A DNA stretch of 64,000 bases from Nocardioides sp. zg-1228. GTDB taxonomy: Bacteria > Actinomycetota > Actinomycetes > Propionibacteriales > Nocardioidaceae. The notes beneath the pieces are model-generated. The model worked only from the letters and a program-made list of their open reading frames with translations. It searched no databases and was not told the DNA's origin. The stretch is from contig NZ_CP070961.1 of assembly GCF_017086465.1 (NCBI RefSeq), positions 3,990,876 to 4,054,875 of the forward strand, in the 5' to 3' direction. Numbering within the stretch: position 1 is the stretch's first letter; every line of letters begins with the position of its first letter. Made by a program: the position numbers and the translations under genes. This document shows, one piece after another, positions 34,203 through 42,148 of this stretch.

Positions 34203-34241
34203 AAGGGACCAGACACGCACGGGGGTCGTGTCTGGTCCCTT
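34203..34241. repeat. 15-bp perfect inverted repeat covering the femX promoter
   Basis: Arms AAGGGACCAGACACG (34203-34217) and its exact complement (34227-34241) flank a 9-nt loop. A TAGCCT -10 box (34243-34248) follows immediately and the femX GTG is 7 nt further on, so the repeat covers the -35 and spacer region. It may be an operator, or a terminator of the SMP-30 transcript; no T-tract follows. Confidence 0.65.
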
Positions 34242-34255
34242 GTAGCCTTGCCGGG

Positions 34256-35392
34256 GTGACGACCCCCCTGACGCTGCGCCCGATCTCCGCGCTGCAGCAC
34301 CGAGACCTGATCGCCAGCCGGTCGTCCGCGAGCTTCCTGCAGACCCCGGCCTGGGCGAGCGTGAAGGCCGAGTGGCGCGCCGAGTCGATCGGCTGGTTCC
34401 GCGGCGACGAGCTCGTCGGCGCGGGCCTGGTGCTCTACCGCCAGCTGCCGAAGGTCCGGCGCTACCTCGCCTACCTGCCCGAGGGCCCGGTGATCGACTG
34501 GTCGGGCGACGACCTCGCCGACTGGCTGGCGCCGATGGTCGCGCACCTCAGGCACCAGGGCGCCTTCGCGGTGCGGATGGGACCGCCGGTCCTCACCCGC
34601 CGCTGGTCGGCCGAGCAGGTCAAGGCGGGGATCGCCGACCCGGCGGTGCACCGCCTCGGCGACGTGCCTCCGCTCGAGCGCACCCAGCAGGGTGCCCGGG
34701 TGGTCGCCCAGCTCCACGAGCTCGGTTGGCAGCATCAGTCGGCGGCGGGCGGCTTCTCCGCCGGTCAGCCGCAGTTCAACTTCCAGGTCCCGCTGGTCGA
34801 CGACGAGGGCCGCCCGCGCACCGAGGCCGACGTCCTCGCCGGGATGAACCAGCTGTGGCGGCGCAACATCAAGAAGGCCGACAAGGCGGGGGTCGAGGTG
34901 AGCCCGGGCCAGCGCACCGACCTCAAGGCGTTCCACGACCTCTACGTCCACACTGCCGAGCGCGACCACTTCACCCCGCGCCCGCTGTCCTACTTCGAGA
35001 CGATGTACGACGCCCTGGCCGCCGAGGACCCCGGCCGGATCCAGGTCTGGCTGGCGCGCCACGACCACGACCTGGTCGCGGCGACCATCGGGATCCGGGT
35101 CGGCACCCACGCCTGGTACTCCTACGGCGCCTCGTCGACCGAGAAGCGCGAGGTCCGCGGCTCCAACGCCGTGCAGTGGGCGATGATGCGCGACGCGCTC
35201 GGCGCGGGCGCCCACGTCTACGACCTGCGCGGCATCACCGAGACCCTTGACGCCGACGACCCGCACCTCGGTCTGATCCAGTTCAAGGTCGGCACCGGTG
35301 GCCAGGCGGTCGAGCACGCCGGCGAGTGGGACCTGCCGCTCAACCGGGCGATCTACAAGGCCTTCCAGCTCTACCTGGCGCGCAGGGGGTGA
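34256..35392 (+). CDS. femX: FemX-like peptidoglycan bridge aminoacyltransferase
   Basis: A 378-residue Fem-family protein. It has two GNAT-like halves: FLQTPAWASVKAEW near the N-terminus, GPPVLTRRW and LPEGPVIDW, then NQLWRRNIKKADKAGVEV, AERDHFTPRPLSYFETMY and VYDLRGITETLDADDPHLGLIQFKVGTGG, all typical of lipid-II aminoacyltransferases that use aminoacyl-tRNA. In Streptomyces the FemX that adds the first glycine sits at the same place near ponA and ssb. Nocardioides walls contain LL-diaminopimelate with glycine, so glycine addition is the likely reaction. GTG start; apparently leaderless. Confidence 0.87.
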   Translation: MTTPLTLRPISALQHRDLIASRSSASFLQTPAWASVKAEWRAESIGWFRGDELVGAGLVLYRQLPKVRRYLAYLPEGPVIDWSGDDLADWLAPMVAHLRHQGAFAVRMGPPVLTRRWSAEQVKAGIADPAVHRLGDVPPLERTQQGARVVAQLHELGWQHQSAAGGFSAGQPQFNFQVPLVDDEGRPRTEADVLAGMNQLWRRNIKKADKAGVEVSPGQRTDLKAFHDLYVHTAERDHFTPRPLSYFETMYDALAAEDPGRIQVWLARHDHDLVAATIGIRVGTHAWYSYGASSTEKREVRGSNAVQWAMMRDALGAGAHVYDLRGITETLDADDPHLGLIQFKVGTGGQAVEHAGEWDLPLNRAIYKAFQLYLARRG

Positions 35393-35399
35393 GGCGCGG

Positions 35400-36479
35400 A
35401 TGAGCCTGACCCTCACGGTGGACGGCGAGCGGTGGCGCTCGCACCTGCTCCGCACGGTCCGCGACCACCCGGGCATCGTCCCGGTCGCCAAGGGCAACGG
35501 CTACGGCCTCTCGCTCCCCCGCCTCGCCCGGCGCGCGCAGTGGCTGGCCGACCACGCCGACGAGACCGGCGCGCCGCTCGACACCCTCGCGGTCGGCACG
35601 TACGACGAGGTCGAGCCGGCGGCGAGCCGCTACTCCGGTGACCTCCTGGTGCTCACCCCCTGGCGCCCGTTCGGCGCGGCCCTCGACCTCGACGCCCGCA
35701 CCGCCTCGCGCGTCGTGCACACCGTCAGCCGCCCCGACGACCTGGTGGCGCTGCGCGAGCGCGACCCCGGCGCCCGTTTCGTCCTGGAGCAGCTCACCTC
35801 GATGCTGCGCCACGGCATGACCCGCCGCGACCTCGCCACGGCGGCCGCGACGCTGGGCACGGCGCGCAGCGGGCTGCGCGGGGTGGCCATGCACCTGCCG
35901 CTCAACACCACCTCCCACCTCGGCGAGGTCAACCGCCTCATCAACGAGATCGTCGCGTCCGGGCTGCCGACCCGCACGGTCTTCGTCTCCCACCTCACGC
36001 GCGCCGAGCTCGCCGCCCTGGCCACCACCTATCCCGACTTCACCGTGCGCCCGCGCATCGGCACCGACCTCTGGCTCGGCGACCGTGGCGCCCTCTCGGT
36101 CACCGCCACGGTCCTCGACGTGCACGAGGTCGAGCGCGGCGACACCTTCGGCTACCGGGGCCGCAGCGCGCCCAAGCACGGCCACATCGTGGTGGTCAGC
36201 GGTGGCACCGCCCACGGCATCGGCCTCGAGGCCCCCACCGGCGACCAGTCGCTGAAGGCGCGGGCCGCGACGCTGGCCCGCGGCGGCCTCGACGCCGTCG
36301 GCTTCGTACGCTCGCCGTTCTCCATCGACGGCAAGCAGCGGCTGTTCGCCGAGCCGCCCCACATGCAGGCCTCGATGCTGTTCGTCCCCTCAGGGGCGCG
36401 CGTCCCCCACGTCGGTGAGGACATCGAGGTGCGGGTGCGCTTCACCGCGACCGACTTCGACCGCGTCGTCGTCGACTGA
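35400..36479 (+). CDS. Alanine racemase-like PLP protein
   Basis: A 359-residue protein with the N-terminal barrel of fold-type III PLP enzymes. The PLP lysine is in VAKGNGYGLS (about residue 31). Later segments VAMHLPLNTTSHLGEVNRLI and RIGTDLWLGDRGALSVTATVLD match the family, but the C-terminal part is divergent and the catalytic Tyr motif of true alanine racemases is not clear. It follows femX after 7 bp and probably shares its transcript, suggesting a role in preparing or editing a wall amino acid. Its last 90 bp overlap the convergent membrane-protein gene. Confidence 0.75.
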   Translation: MSLTLTVDGERWRSHLLRTVRDHPGIVPVAKGNGYGLSLPRLARRAQWLADHADETGAPLDTLAVGTYDEVEPAASRYSGDLLVLTPWRPFGAALDLDARTASRVVHTVSRPDDLVALRERDPGARFVLEQLTSMLRHGMTRRDLATAAATLGTARSGLRGVAMHLPLNTTSHLGEVNRLINEIVASGLPTRTVFVSHLTRAELAALATTYPDFTVRPRIGTDLWLGDRGALSVTATVLDVHEVERGDTFGYRGRSAPKHGHIVVVSGGTAHGIGLEAPTGDQSLKARAATLARGGLDAVGFVRSPFSIDGKQRLFAEPPHMQASMLFVPSGARVPHVGEDIEVRVRFTATDFDRVVVD

Positions 36480-37715
36480 CCCCGGCGGCCGCCAGCCGGC
36501 GTCGTCGTCCGGCCCGTCGACGGGCCCGGACGCGGCGTCACGCAGCACCGCACCGATGAGCCAGAGCAGACCGAGGACCCGCAGCAGCACCGCGACCCAG
36601 TAGGCACGGCCGTCGTCCGACACGGTCGGCTCCAGGGCCAGCCCGACGTACCAGCCCGTGATCACCCAGCTCACCAGGTGCAGCCCCTGCCACACCAGCA
36701 GGTCGCGCCAGCGGCGGACGGCCAGCGCGGCCAGCGGCAGCAGGAGCAGCGCCGACTCGGGCGGGGCCGACGGCGCCACCACCAGGCCGGCGGCCAGCAG
36801 CACCAGCCCGGCGCGCGCGGTCGTCATCGCCGTGGGCCGGCCGGCCCGGCGCACGAGCCACCACGCTGCGGCCGCCGCGAGCGCGAGGACGCCCACCTGG
36901 CCGAGCGTGCGGACCGTGGTCGAGGCGCCGATGCCCGTCTGGTCGAGCAGCAGCCAGATCGAGCCGATGTCGAGATCGGGCCCCGTCGCCCGGCCGGGCA
37001 GGGTGAGGACGACGTAGGCCGCACCCGCCGCGAGGAGCGCGTCGACCCGGTCGCGCAGCCGTCCTCCGACGGCGAGCACGCCCACCAACGCCAGCGCCAC
37101 AGGGAGCGCGAACGCCGCCCCCACGCCGGCGCCGACCCCCGCCAGCCACGGACGCCCGGAGGTCCAGCCCCACAGCAGGACGGCGACGCCCACGGCTGCG
37201 ACGAGCTCCCACGAGAGCCAGTGGACGAGCAGCACCGGGCCGAGCGCCCAGCCCGCGGCGGCCCACGGCCGCCGGCGGTCGACCCGCACGAGGAGCGCCG
37301 TCGCCAGCAGGGCCAGCGCGGCGAGGAGGACCGCCAGCCCCGCGGTGGTCGCGACGGTGCCCGAGCCGGGCAGCACCGCGGTGGCGCGCTCGACCCCGTC
37401 GGTGAGCCAGGCGGCCACCCGCGGCGGCGACCCGGCGTCGACCGACCTGCCGGCCAGGTCGGTCCAGCACAGCTCGGTGAGGGGCTGGTGCTCGTTGCCC
37501 CAGCCCGTGGGCACGCAGGCCGTCTTGGCCAGCATCCCGGCGGCGAGGGTGACCGCGGTGGCGCCGGCGAGCACCCGTGCGGCCGACCACCAGGGGTGGC
37601 CGGCGGCGTGCGCTCCCAGCGGACCGCCCGCGACCTCCGACATGGCCGCCGCGACCGGGTCGACGCGCGTCGGCGCCTCGACGGGCTCGGGCTGCTCGGG
37701 CTGGGCGCGGTCCAC
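36390..37715 (-). CDS. Multi-pass membrane glycosyltransferase-like protein (GT87/DUF2029 type)
   Basis: About 441 residues with around ten hydrophobic segments (for example AVLLAALALLATALLVRV and LLLLPLAALAVRR) and an extracytoplasmic loop after the first segment containing two Cys (ACVPTGW, ELCWTDLAG). Its position next to ponA matches the polyprenol-phosphate-mannose-dependent type of transferase found beside ponA1 in mycobacteria, but no catalytic motif is firmly readable. The GTG at 37715 lies 8 bp after the ponA stop; a methionine 24 codons later is an alternative. The 3' end overlaps the convergent racemase-like gene by 90 bp. Confidence 0.65.
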   Translation of the reverse strand: MDRAQPEQPEPVEAPTRVDPVAAAMSEVAGGPLGAHAAGHPWWSAARVLAGATAVTLAAGMLAKTACVPTGWGNEHQPLTELCWTDLAGRSVDAGSPPRVAAWLTDGVERATAVLPGSGTVATTAGLAVLLAALALLATALLVRVDRRRPWAAAGWALGPVLLVHWLSWELVAAVGVAVLLWGWTSGRPWLAGVGAGVGAAFALPVALALVGVLAVGGRLRDRVDALLAAGAAYVVLTLPGRATGPDLDIGSIWLLLDQTGIGASTTVRTLGQVGVLALAAAAAWWLVRRAGRPTAMTTARAGLVLLAAGLVVAPSAPPESALLLLPLAALAVRRWRDLLVWQGLHLVSWVITGWYVGLALEPTVSDDGRAYWVAVLLRVLGLLWLIGAVLRDAASGPVDGPDDDAGWRPPGSVDDDAVEVGRGEAHPHLDVLTDVGDARP

Positions 37716-37723
37716 GGCCGGGG

Positions 37724-40075
37724 TCAGGGTCGGACGTCGGCCAACGGGGAGCAGGGCTGGAGGCGCCCGCTCGGCGGGGGGACGCCCGGCGTGGGCGGCG
37801 TCTCGGGTGGCAGCGTCGGGATCTCGGTCGGCAGCGTCGGTGTCTCCGTGGGCACCGGAGTCTCGGTCGGCAGCGGCGTCTCCGTCGGCGTCTCCGTCGG
37901 CGTCTCGGTGGGAGTCTCCGTGGGGGTCTCGCTCGGCTCGCTCGGCTCGAGGGTCGGCGACGGCGTGTTGGACGGCTGCGGCGTCGAGGAGGACGGCGGC
38001 GGCGGGGGCGGCGTGTACTCGTGGCCGTCCTCGGGCGCGTCGCCGTCGACGAAGACCGGCTCGGGGAAGTCCTCGACCTCCTTGCCCTCCATCACCCGCT
38101 GCATGATGTCGGTCCACGTCTTGGCGGGGTAGTTGCCGCCGAAGTAACCGGACTTGCCGTCCGAGCTGGTCGGCAGCCACAGGTCGGCCCCGTCGGGTCG
38201 CGGGACGTCGAGGCCCTCACGGCCCCGGCCGCGGACGTACATGACGGCGGTGGAGACCTGCGGCGTCATCCCGACGAACCACGAGGAGGAGACCTCCTCC
38301 TTGTCGTTGGTGGCGGTGCCGGTCTTGCCCGCGGCCGGGCGGCCCAGCGCGAGCGCCTCGGTGCCCGACCCGGACTCGACGACCTTCTGCAGCGCGTAGG
38401 TCACGTCGGCCGCGATGTCGGGGTCCACCGTCTCCTTGCTCCGCTCGCTGGCCTCGTAGAGCACCTCGCCGCTGCGGTCGACGACCTTCTGCACGACGTG
38501 GACCTCGTTGCGCACCCCGCCGTTGGCCAGGGTGGCGTAGGCGTTGGCCATGTTGATCGGGCTCACCTGCGCCGTGCCGAGGGTGACGCCGATGTTGTCC
38601 TGGAAGTCGATCGAGCTGCGCGGGATGCCCCAGCGCTGCGGCTCGTTGCCCGGGATGCCGAGGTCCTCGGCGGCCTGGATGACCTTCTGCGGGCCGCCGT
38701 CCATCGAGTCGACCATGTCGACGTAGGCGGTGTTGATCGAGTTCTCGGTCGCCTCGAGCATGGAGACCGCAGAGCCGTAGTCGGTGTCGCCCTGGTTGCC
38801 GAACTCGGTGCCGGCGATGTCGATCGGGCTGTTGCCCTCGAAGGTGTCGTTGAGGGAGTAGCCCTCGCGGATGGCTGCGACGTTGGTGGCGGCCTTCATC
38901 GTCGAGCCCGCCATGCCGCCGGCGACGGCCCAGTTGATCTGCGACTCGAGGTAGTCCTGGCCGCCGTAGAAGCCGAGCAGCTCGCCGGTGGCGGTGTCGA
39001 CGGTGGCGGCACCGACGTGCAGGTCCTTGTTGCCCGCGGGGCCGGGCATCCCGGCGTCCGGGCGCTGCGCGGTCACGGCCTCCGCGACGTCGCTCATCAC
39101 CTCGGGGTCGAACGTCGTGGTGATCCGCAGGCCGCCGCCGTCGATCTCGTCCTCGCTGGCGATGTTGCGGGCCAGCAGCTCCTGCTTGACCAGCGAGAGC
39201 ATGTGGCCGCGCTGCCCGCCGTACTGGCTCTGGGCGGCGATCTTGGGGAACTTGGGCAGCCGCTTGACCGCCTTGTCGCGCTGCTCGGGGTCGATGGTGC
39301 CCATCTCGGCCATGCTGTCGAGCACGTAGGCGTAGCGGCCCTTGAGGTCCTGCCGCGCCTCCTTGCCGTTGGCGGGGTCGTACTTGGAGGGGTTGTTGAG
39401 CACCGTCGCCAGGACGGCTGACTGGCGCAGGTTGAGCTTGCTGGCCGGGCGGTCGAAGTAGGCCTCCGCCGCGGCCTCGATCCCGTAGGCGCCGCGACCG
39501 AAGTAGATGGTGTTGAGGTAGCCCTCGAGCACCTCCTCCTTGCTCAGCTGCTGCTGGATCTTGAGCGAGACGACGGCCTCGCGGATCTTGCGCTTGTAGC
39601 TCTGCTCGCTGGTCAGGTAGAGGATCTTGACGTACTGCTGGGTGATCGTGGAGGCGCCCTGTCGGGCGTTGCCGCGGGCGTTGGAGAAGAGCGCGCGGGC
39701 GATGCCCTTGGGGTCGAGGCCCTTGTCGGTCCAGAAGGTCTGGTTCTCCGCGGCGACGACGGCGTCCTGCATCGTCTCGGGCATCTGCGACAGCGGGATG
39801 GAGACCCGGTTCTGCTCCTCGTAGTAGGTGCCGAGCTCCTGCTCGCCGTCGCGGTAGTAGACGAAGGTGGTCTGGGACTCGAAGTCCTCGTTGGGCTCGG
39901 GGATGCTGATCGCCTGGTAGAGCACGACCACCACGCCGCCGAGGACGATGGCTCCGACCACACCGAGGACGGCGAGGACCTTGGCGATCCTGGCCGCTCG
40001 CTGCTTCCCCGTACGCCGCGGCTGGGGCCGCCGGGTCTGGGCCTTGCCGTCGGCCCTCCGCTTCTTCACACTCAC
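37724..40075 (-). CDS. ponA: Bifunctional penicillin-binding protein (PBP1, transglycosylase/transpeptidase)
   Basis: A 783-residue class A PBP. A basic cytoplasmic tail is followed by one membrane segment (about residues 31-53). The GT51 domain has [25 protein letters not shown] and [13 protein letters not shown]. The transpeptidase has AGSTMK (active Ser), ENSINTAY (SxN) and [10 protein letters not shown] (KTG). The tail of about 100 residues is made of Pro/Thr/Glu repeats. The GTG at 40075 has no ribosome site, but TACCCT ends 7 nt upstream, so a leaderless mRNA is likely. Divergent from padR. Confidence 0.92.
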   Translation of the reverse strand: MSVKKRRADGKAQTRRPQPRRTGKQRAARIAKVLAVLGVVGAIVLGGVVVVLYQAISIPEPNEDFESQTTFVYYRDGEQELGTYYEEQNRVSIPLSQMPETMQDAVVAAENQTFWTDKGLDPKGIARALFSNARGNARQGASTITQQYVKILYLTSEQSYKRKIREAVVSLKIQQQLSKEEVLEGYLNTIYFGRGAYGIEAAAEAYFDRPASKLNLRQSAVLATVLNNPSKYDPANGKEARQDLKGRYAYVLDSMAEMGTIDPEQRDKAVKRLPKFPKIAAQSQYGGQRGHMLSLVKQELLARNIASEDEIDGGGLRITTTFDPEVMSDVAEAVTAQRPDAGMPGPAGNKDLHVGAATVDTATGELLGFYGGQDYLESQINWAVAGGMAGSTMKAATNVAAIREGYSLNDTFEGNSPIDIAGTEFGNQGDTDYGSAVSMLEATENSINTAYVDMVDSMDGGPQKVIQAAEDLGIPGNEPQRWGIPRSSIDFQDNIGVTLGTAQVSPINMANAYATLANGGVRNEVHVVQKVVDRSGEVLYEASERSKETVDPDIAADVTYALQKVVESGSGTEALALGRPAAGKTGTATNDKEEVSSSWFVGMTPQVSTAVMYVRGRGREGLDVPRPDGADLWLPTSSDGKSGYFGGNYPAKTWTDIMQRVMEGKEVEDFPEPVFVDGDAPEDGHEYTPPPPPPSSSTPQPSNTPSPTLEPSEPSETPTETPTETPTETPTETPLPTETPVPTETPTLPTEIPTLPPETPPTPGVPPPSGRLQPCSPLADVRP
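37836..37931 (-). repeat. 12-nt repeats encoding the PTE-rich PBP tail
   Basis: Imperfect in-frame 12-nt units encode [10 protein letters not shown] repeats of the extracellular C-terminal tail. Such tails often reach through the wall; copy number may vary. Confidence 0.7.
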
Positions 40076-40128
40076 GCGGCAAGGGTAAGGGGAACGCTCA
40101 GGGCATCCCGATTCGTCGCCAGCGGATA

Positions 40129-40141
40129 TATCGGTACGATA
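40129..40141. promoter_or_regulatory. Palindrome over the padR -10 box in the ponA/padR divergent region
   Basis: TATCGGTACGATA has 5-bp perfect arms and contains TACGAT (40135-40140), a -10 box 7 nt before the padR ATG. On the other strand the ponA -10 candidate TACCCT lies at 40083-40088. A PadR dimer bound here could block its own leaderless promoter. Confidence 0.5.
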
Positions 40142-40147
40142 GGTCAC

Positions 40148-40756
40148 ATGGCACGCCGCGGGGACACCATCGAGCTCGCAGTCCTCGGACTGCTGCACGA
40201 GGGACCCATGCACGGCTACGAGCTGCGCAAGCGGCTCAACCTGATGCTCGGCTGGGGGCGCGTGCTGTCCTACGGCTCGCTCTACCCCGCCCTCAAGAAG
40301 ATGCTCCGCGCCAACCTCATCACCGAGGTGAGCACCACCACCACCACGACGAGCCGCCGCCCGCGCATCGTCTACGAGGTCACCCCGGCCGGCCACGAGC
40401 AGTTCCAGCGCCTGATGTCGGAGGTCGGACCCACGGCGTGGGAGGACGACAACTTCGACATCCGCTTCGCCTTCTTCTCCTCCACCGACATGGAGATCCG
40501 CCTGCGGGTCCTCGAGGGTCGCCGCTCGCGCCTGCAGGAGCGGCTGGCCCGCGTCCAGGACGAGCTGGCCCGCACCCAGGCCGAGGTCGACCGCTACGCC
40601 GGCGAGCTCCAGCGCCACGGCGTGGAGTCGGTGGAGCGCGAGGTCCGCTGGCTCTCCGACCTGATCCGCGCCGAGCGCGGCGACGAGGCCGGCGGCTCCG
40701 CGGCCGCCCAGGCGCTCAACCAGTCGGCGCGGCCCACCACCGAACCCCTGCACTGA
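40148..40756 (+). CDS. PadR-family transcriptional regulator
   Basis: A 202-residue PadR protein. The winged helix (about residues 8-90) reads [21 protein letters not shown], then [12 protein letters not shown] and [14 protein letters not shown]. The C-terminal part is a long coiled coil (about 115-180, [25 protein letters not shown] written here in two overlapping parts of the same helix: [12 protein letters not shown] and [13 protein letters not shown]). A PadR gene lies between ponA and ino1 in mycobacteria and Streptomyces too, so its targets probably include ino1 and/or ponA. Confidence 0.88.
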   Translation: MARRGDTIELAVLGLLHEGPMHGYELRKRLNLMLGWGRVLSYGSLYPALKKMLRANLITEVSTTTTTTSRRPRIVYEVTPAGHEQFQRLMSEVGPTAWEDDNFDIRFAFFSSTDMEIRLRVLEGRRSRLQERLARVQDELARTQAEVDRYAGELQRHGVESVEREVRWLSDLIRAERGDEAGGSAAAQALNQSARPTTEPLH

Positions 40757-40766
40757 GCACCTTCCC

Positions 40767-40830
40767 CCAGCACCTGCACCGAGCACCACAGCACGGCACA
40801 GCAGCACGACCAGCAGCACCGACCAGCAGC
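40767..40830 (+). repeat. CAGCAC-rich low-complexity leader of ino1
   Basis: The 104 bp between padR and ino1 are filled with irregular repeats of GAGCAC, CAGCAC and CGGCAC. A similar CCAGCAC run follows ino1 at 41961-41993. It contains almost no G-runs, so it should form little structure as RNA. Confidence 0.6.
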
Positions 40831-40860
40831 CGGGAACACCAGAAAGAGAAGGAGACCCCC

Positions 40861-41943
40861 ATGGGTTCTGTACGAGTAGGGATCGTGGGAGTCGGCAACT
40901 GCGCCACGTCCCTCATCCAGGGCGTGGAGTACTACAAGGACGCTGACCCCACCGGGACCGTGCCGGGGCTCATGCACGTCGTCTTCGGTGACTACCACGT
41001 CAAGGACGTCGAGTTCGTCCTCGCCTTCGACGTCGACGACAAGAAGGTCGGCAAGGACCTCTCCGAGGCCATCGACGCCTCGGAGAACAACACGATCAAG
41101 ATCTGCGACGTCCCCACGCTGGGTGTCGAGGTCAAGCGCGGCCCGACGATGGACGGTCTCGGCAAGTACTACCGCCAGACCATCGAGGAGTCGGCCGCCG
41201 AGCCGGTCGACGTCGTCCAGGCGCTCAAGGACGCCGAGGTCGACGTCCTGGTGTCCTACCTCCCGGTGGGCTCCGAGCAGGCCGACAAGTTCTACGCCCA
41301 GTGCGCGATCGACGCCGGCGTGGCCTTCGTCAACGCGCTGCCGGTCTTCATCGCCTCCGACCCCGAGTGGGCCAAGAAGTTCGAGGACGCGGGCGTCCCG
41401 ATCGTCGGCGACGACATCAAGAGCCAGGTCGGCGCCACCATCACCCACCGCGTGATGGCCAAGCTGTTCGAGGACCGCGGCGTCGCGCTGGACCGCACCT
41501 ACCAGCTCAACGTCGGCGGCAACATGGACTTCAAGAACATGCTCGAGCGCGAGCGCCTGGAGTCCAAGAAGGTCTCCAAGACCCAGGCCGTGACGTCCAA
41601 CCTCAAGGGCGAGCTCGCCGACAAGATCAGCGACCGCAACGTCCACATCGGCCCGTCCGACTACGTCGCCTGGCTCGACGACCGCAAGTGGGCCTACGTC
41701 CGCCTCGAGGGCCGTGCCTTCGGTGACGCCCCGCTCAACCTCGAGTACAAGCTCGAGGTCTGGGACTCCCCCAACTCGGCCGGCATCATCATCGACGCGG
41801 TCCGCGCGGCGAAGATCGCCAAGGACCGTGGCATCGGCGGCCCGATCCTGCCGGCCTCGGCCTACCTGATGAAGTCCCCGCCGGTGCAGATGGCCGACGA
41901 CCTCGGCCGCGCCGAGCTGGAGAAGTTCATCAGGGGCGAGTGA
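40861..41943 (+). CDS. ino1: Inositol-3-phosphate synthase
   Basis: A 360-residue myo-inositol-1-phosphate synthase of the short actinobacterial type. The NAD site is [20 protein letters not shown]. The catalytic region includes [44 protein letters not shown] and [21 protein letters not shown]. It converts glucose 6-phosphate to inositol 3-phosphate for phosphatidylinositol and mycothiol. A strong GGAG lies 6 nt before the ATG, and a strong hairpin follows the gene. Confidence 0.96.
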   Translation: MGSVRVGIVGVGNCATSLIQGVEYYKDADPTGTVPGLMHVVFGDYHVKDVEFVLAFDVDDKKVGKDLSEAIDASENNTIKICDVPTLGVEVKRGPTMDGLGKYYRQTIEESAAEPVDVVQALKDAEVDVLVSYLPVGSEQADKFYAQCAIDAGVAFVNALPVFIASDPEWAKKFEDAGVPIVGDDIKSQVGATITHRVMAKLFEDRGVALDRTYQLNVGGNMDFKNMLERERLESKKVSKTQAVTSNLKGELADKISDRNVHIGPSDYVAWLDDRKWAYVRLEGRAFGDAPLNLEYKLEVWDSPNSAGIIIDAVRAAKIAKDRGIGGPILPASAYLMKSPPVQMADDLGRAELEKFIRGE

Positions 41944-41990
41944 CCCCGGCGTCCCCGGACGCCAGCACCACCCAGCACGACCCAGCACCA

Positions 41991-42033
41991 CCAGCGGCCC
42001 CGCGGCCGGTCTCCGGACCCGCGGGGCCGCTGG
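41991..42033 (+). terminator. ino1 terminator hairpin
   Basis: CCAGCGGCCCCGCGG (41991-42005) pairs perfectly with 42019-42033 (15 bp) around a 13-nt loop. It lies 48 bp after the ino1 stop. No T-tract follows. Confidence 0.75.
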
Positions 42034-42148
42034 CGTGTCCGCTGCGCCCGCGCCACGTCCGGCGCGCGGGGCATGTCGCTGCGGCGCGCGTCGGCGTACC
42101 GTGAAACGACACGGCACCGCACGGCACCGCACGGCGAGGGGCTTGCGC

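Noticed and set aside
36678..38132. 484-codon plus-strand frame opposite ponA and the GT87-like gene, with repeated GVSVG
   Set aside because: The repeats mirror the PTE repeats of the PBP tail. No start site or motif; an antisense shadow.
42035..42148. mgtA leader considered as an M-box magnesium riboswitch
   Set aside because: Too short and no conserved M-box core recognisable; it mainly holds CACGGCACCG repeats.
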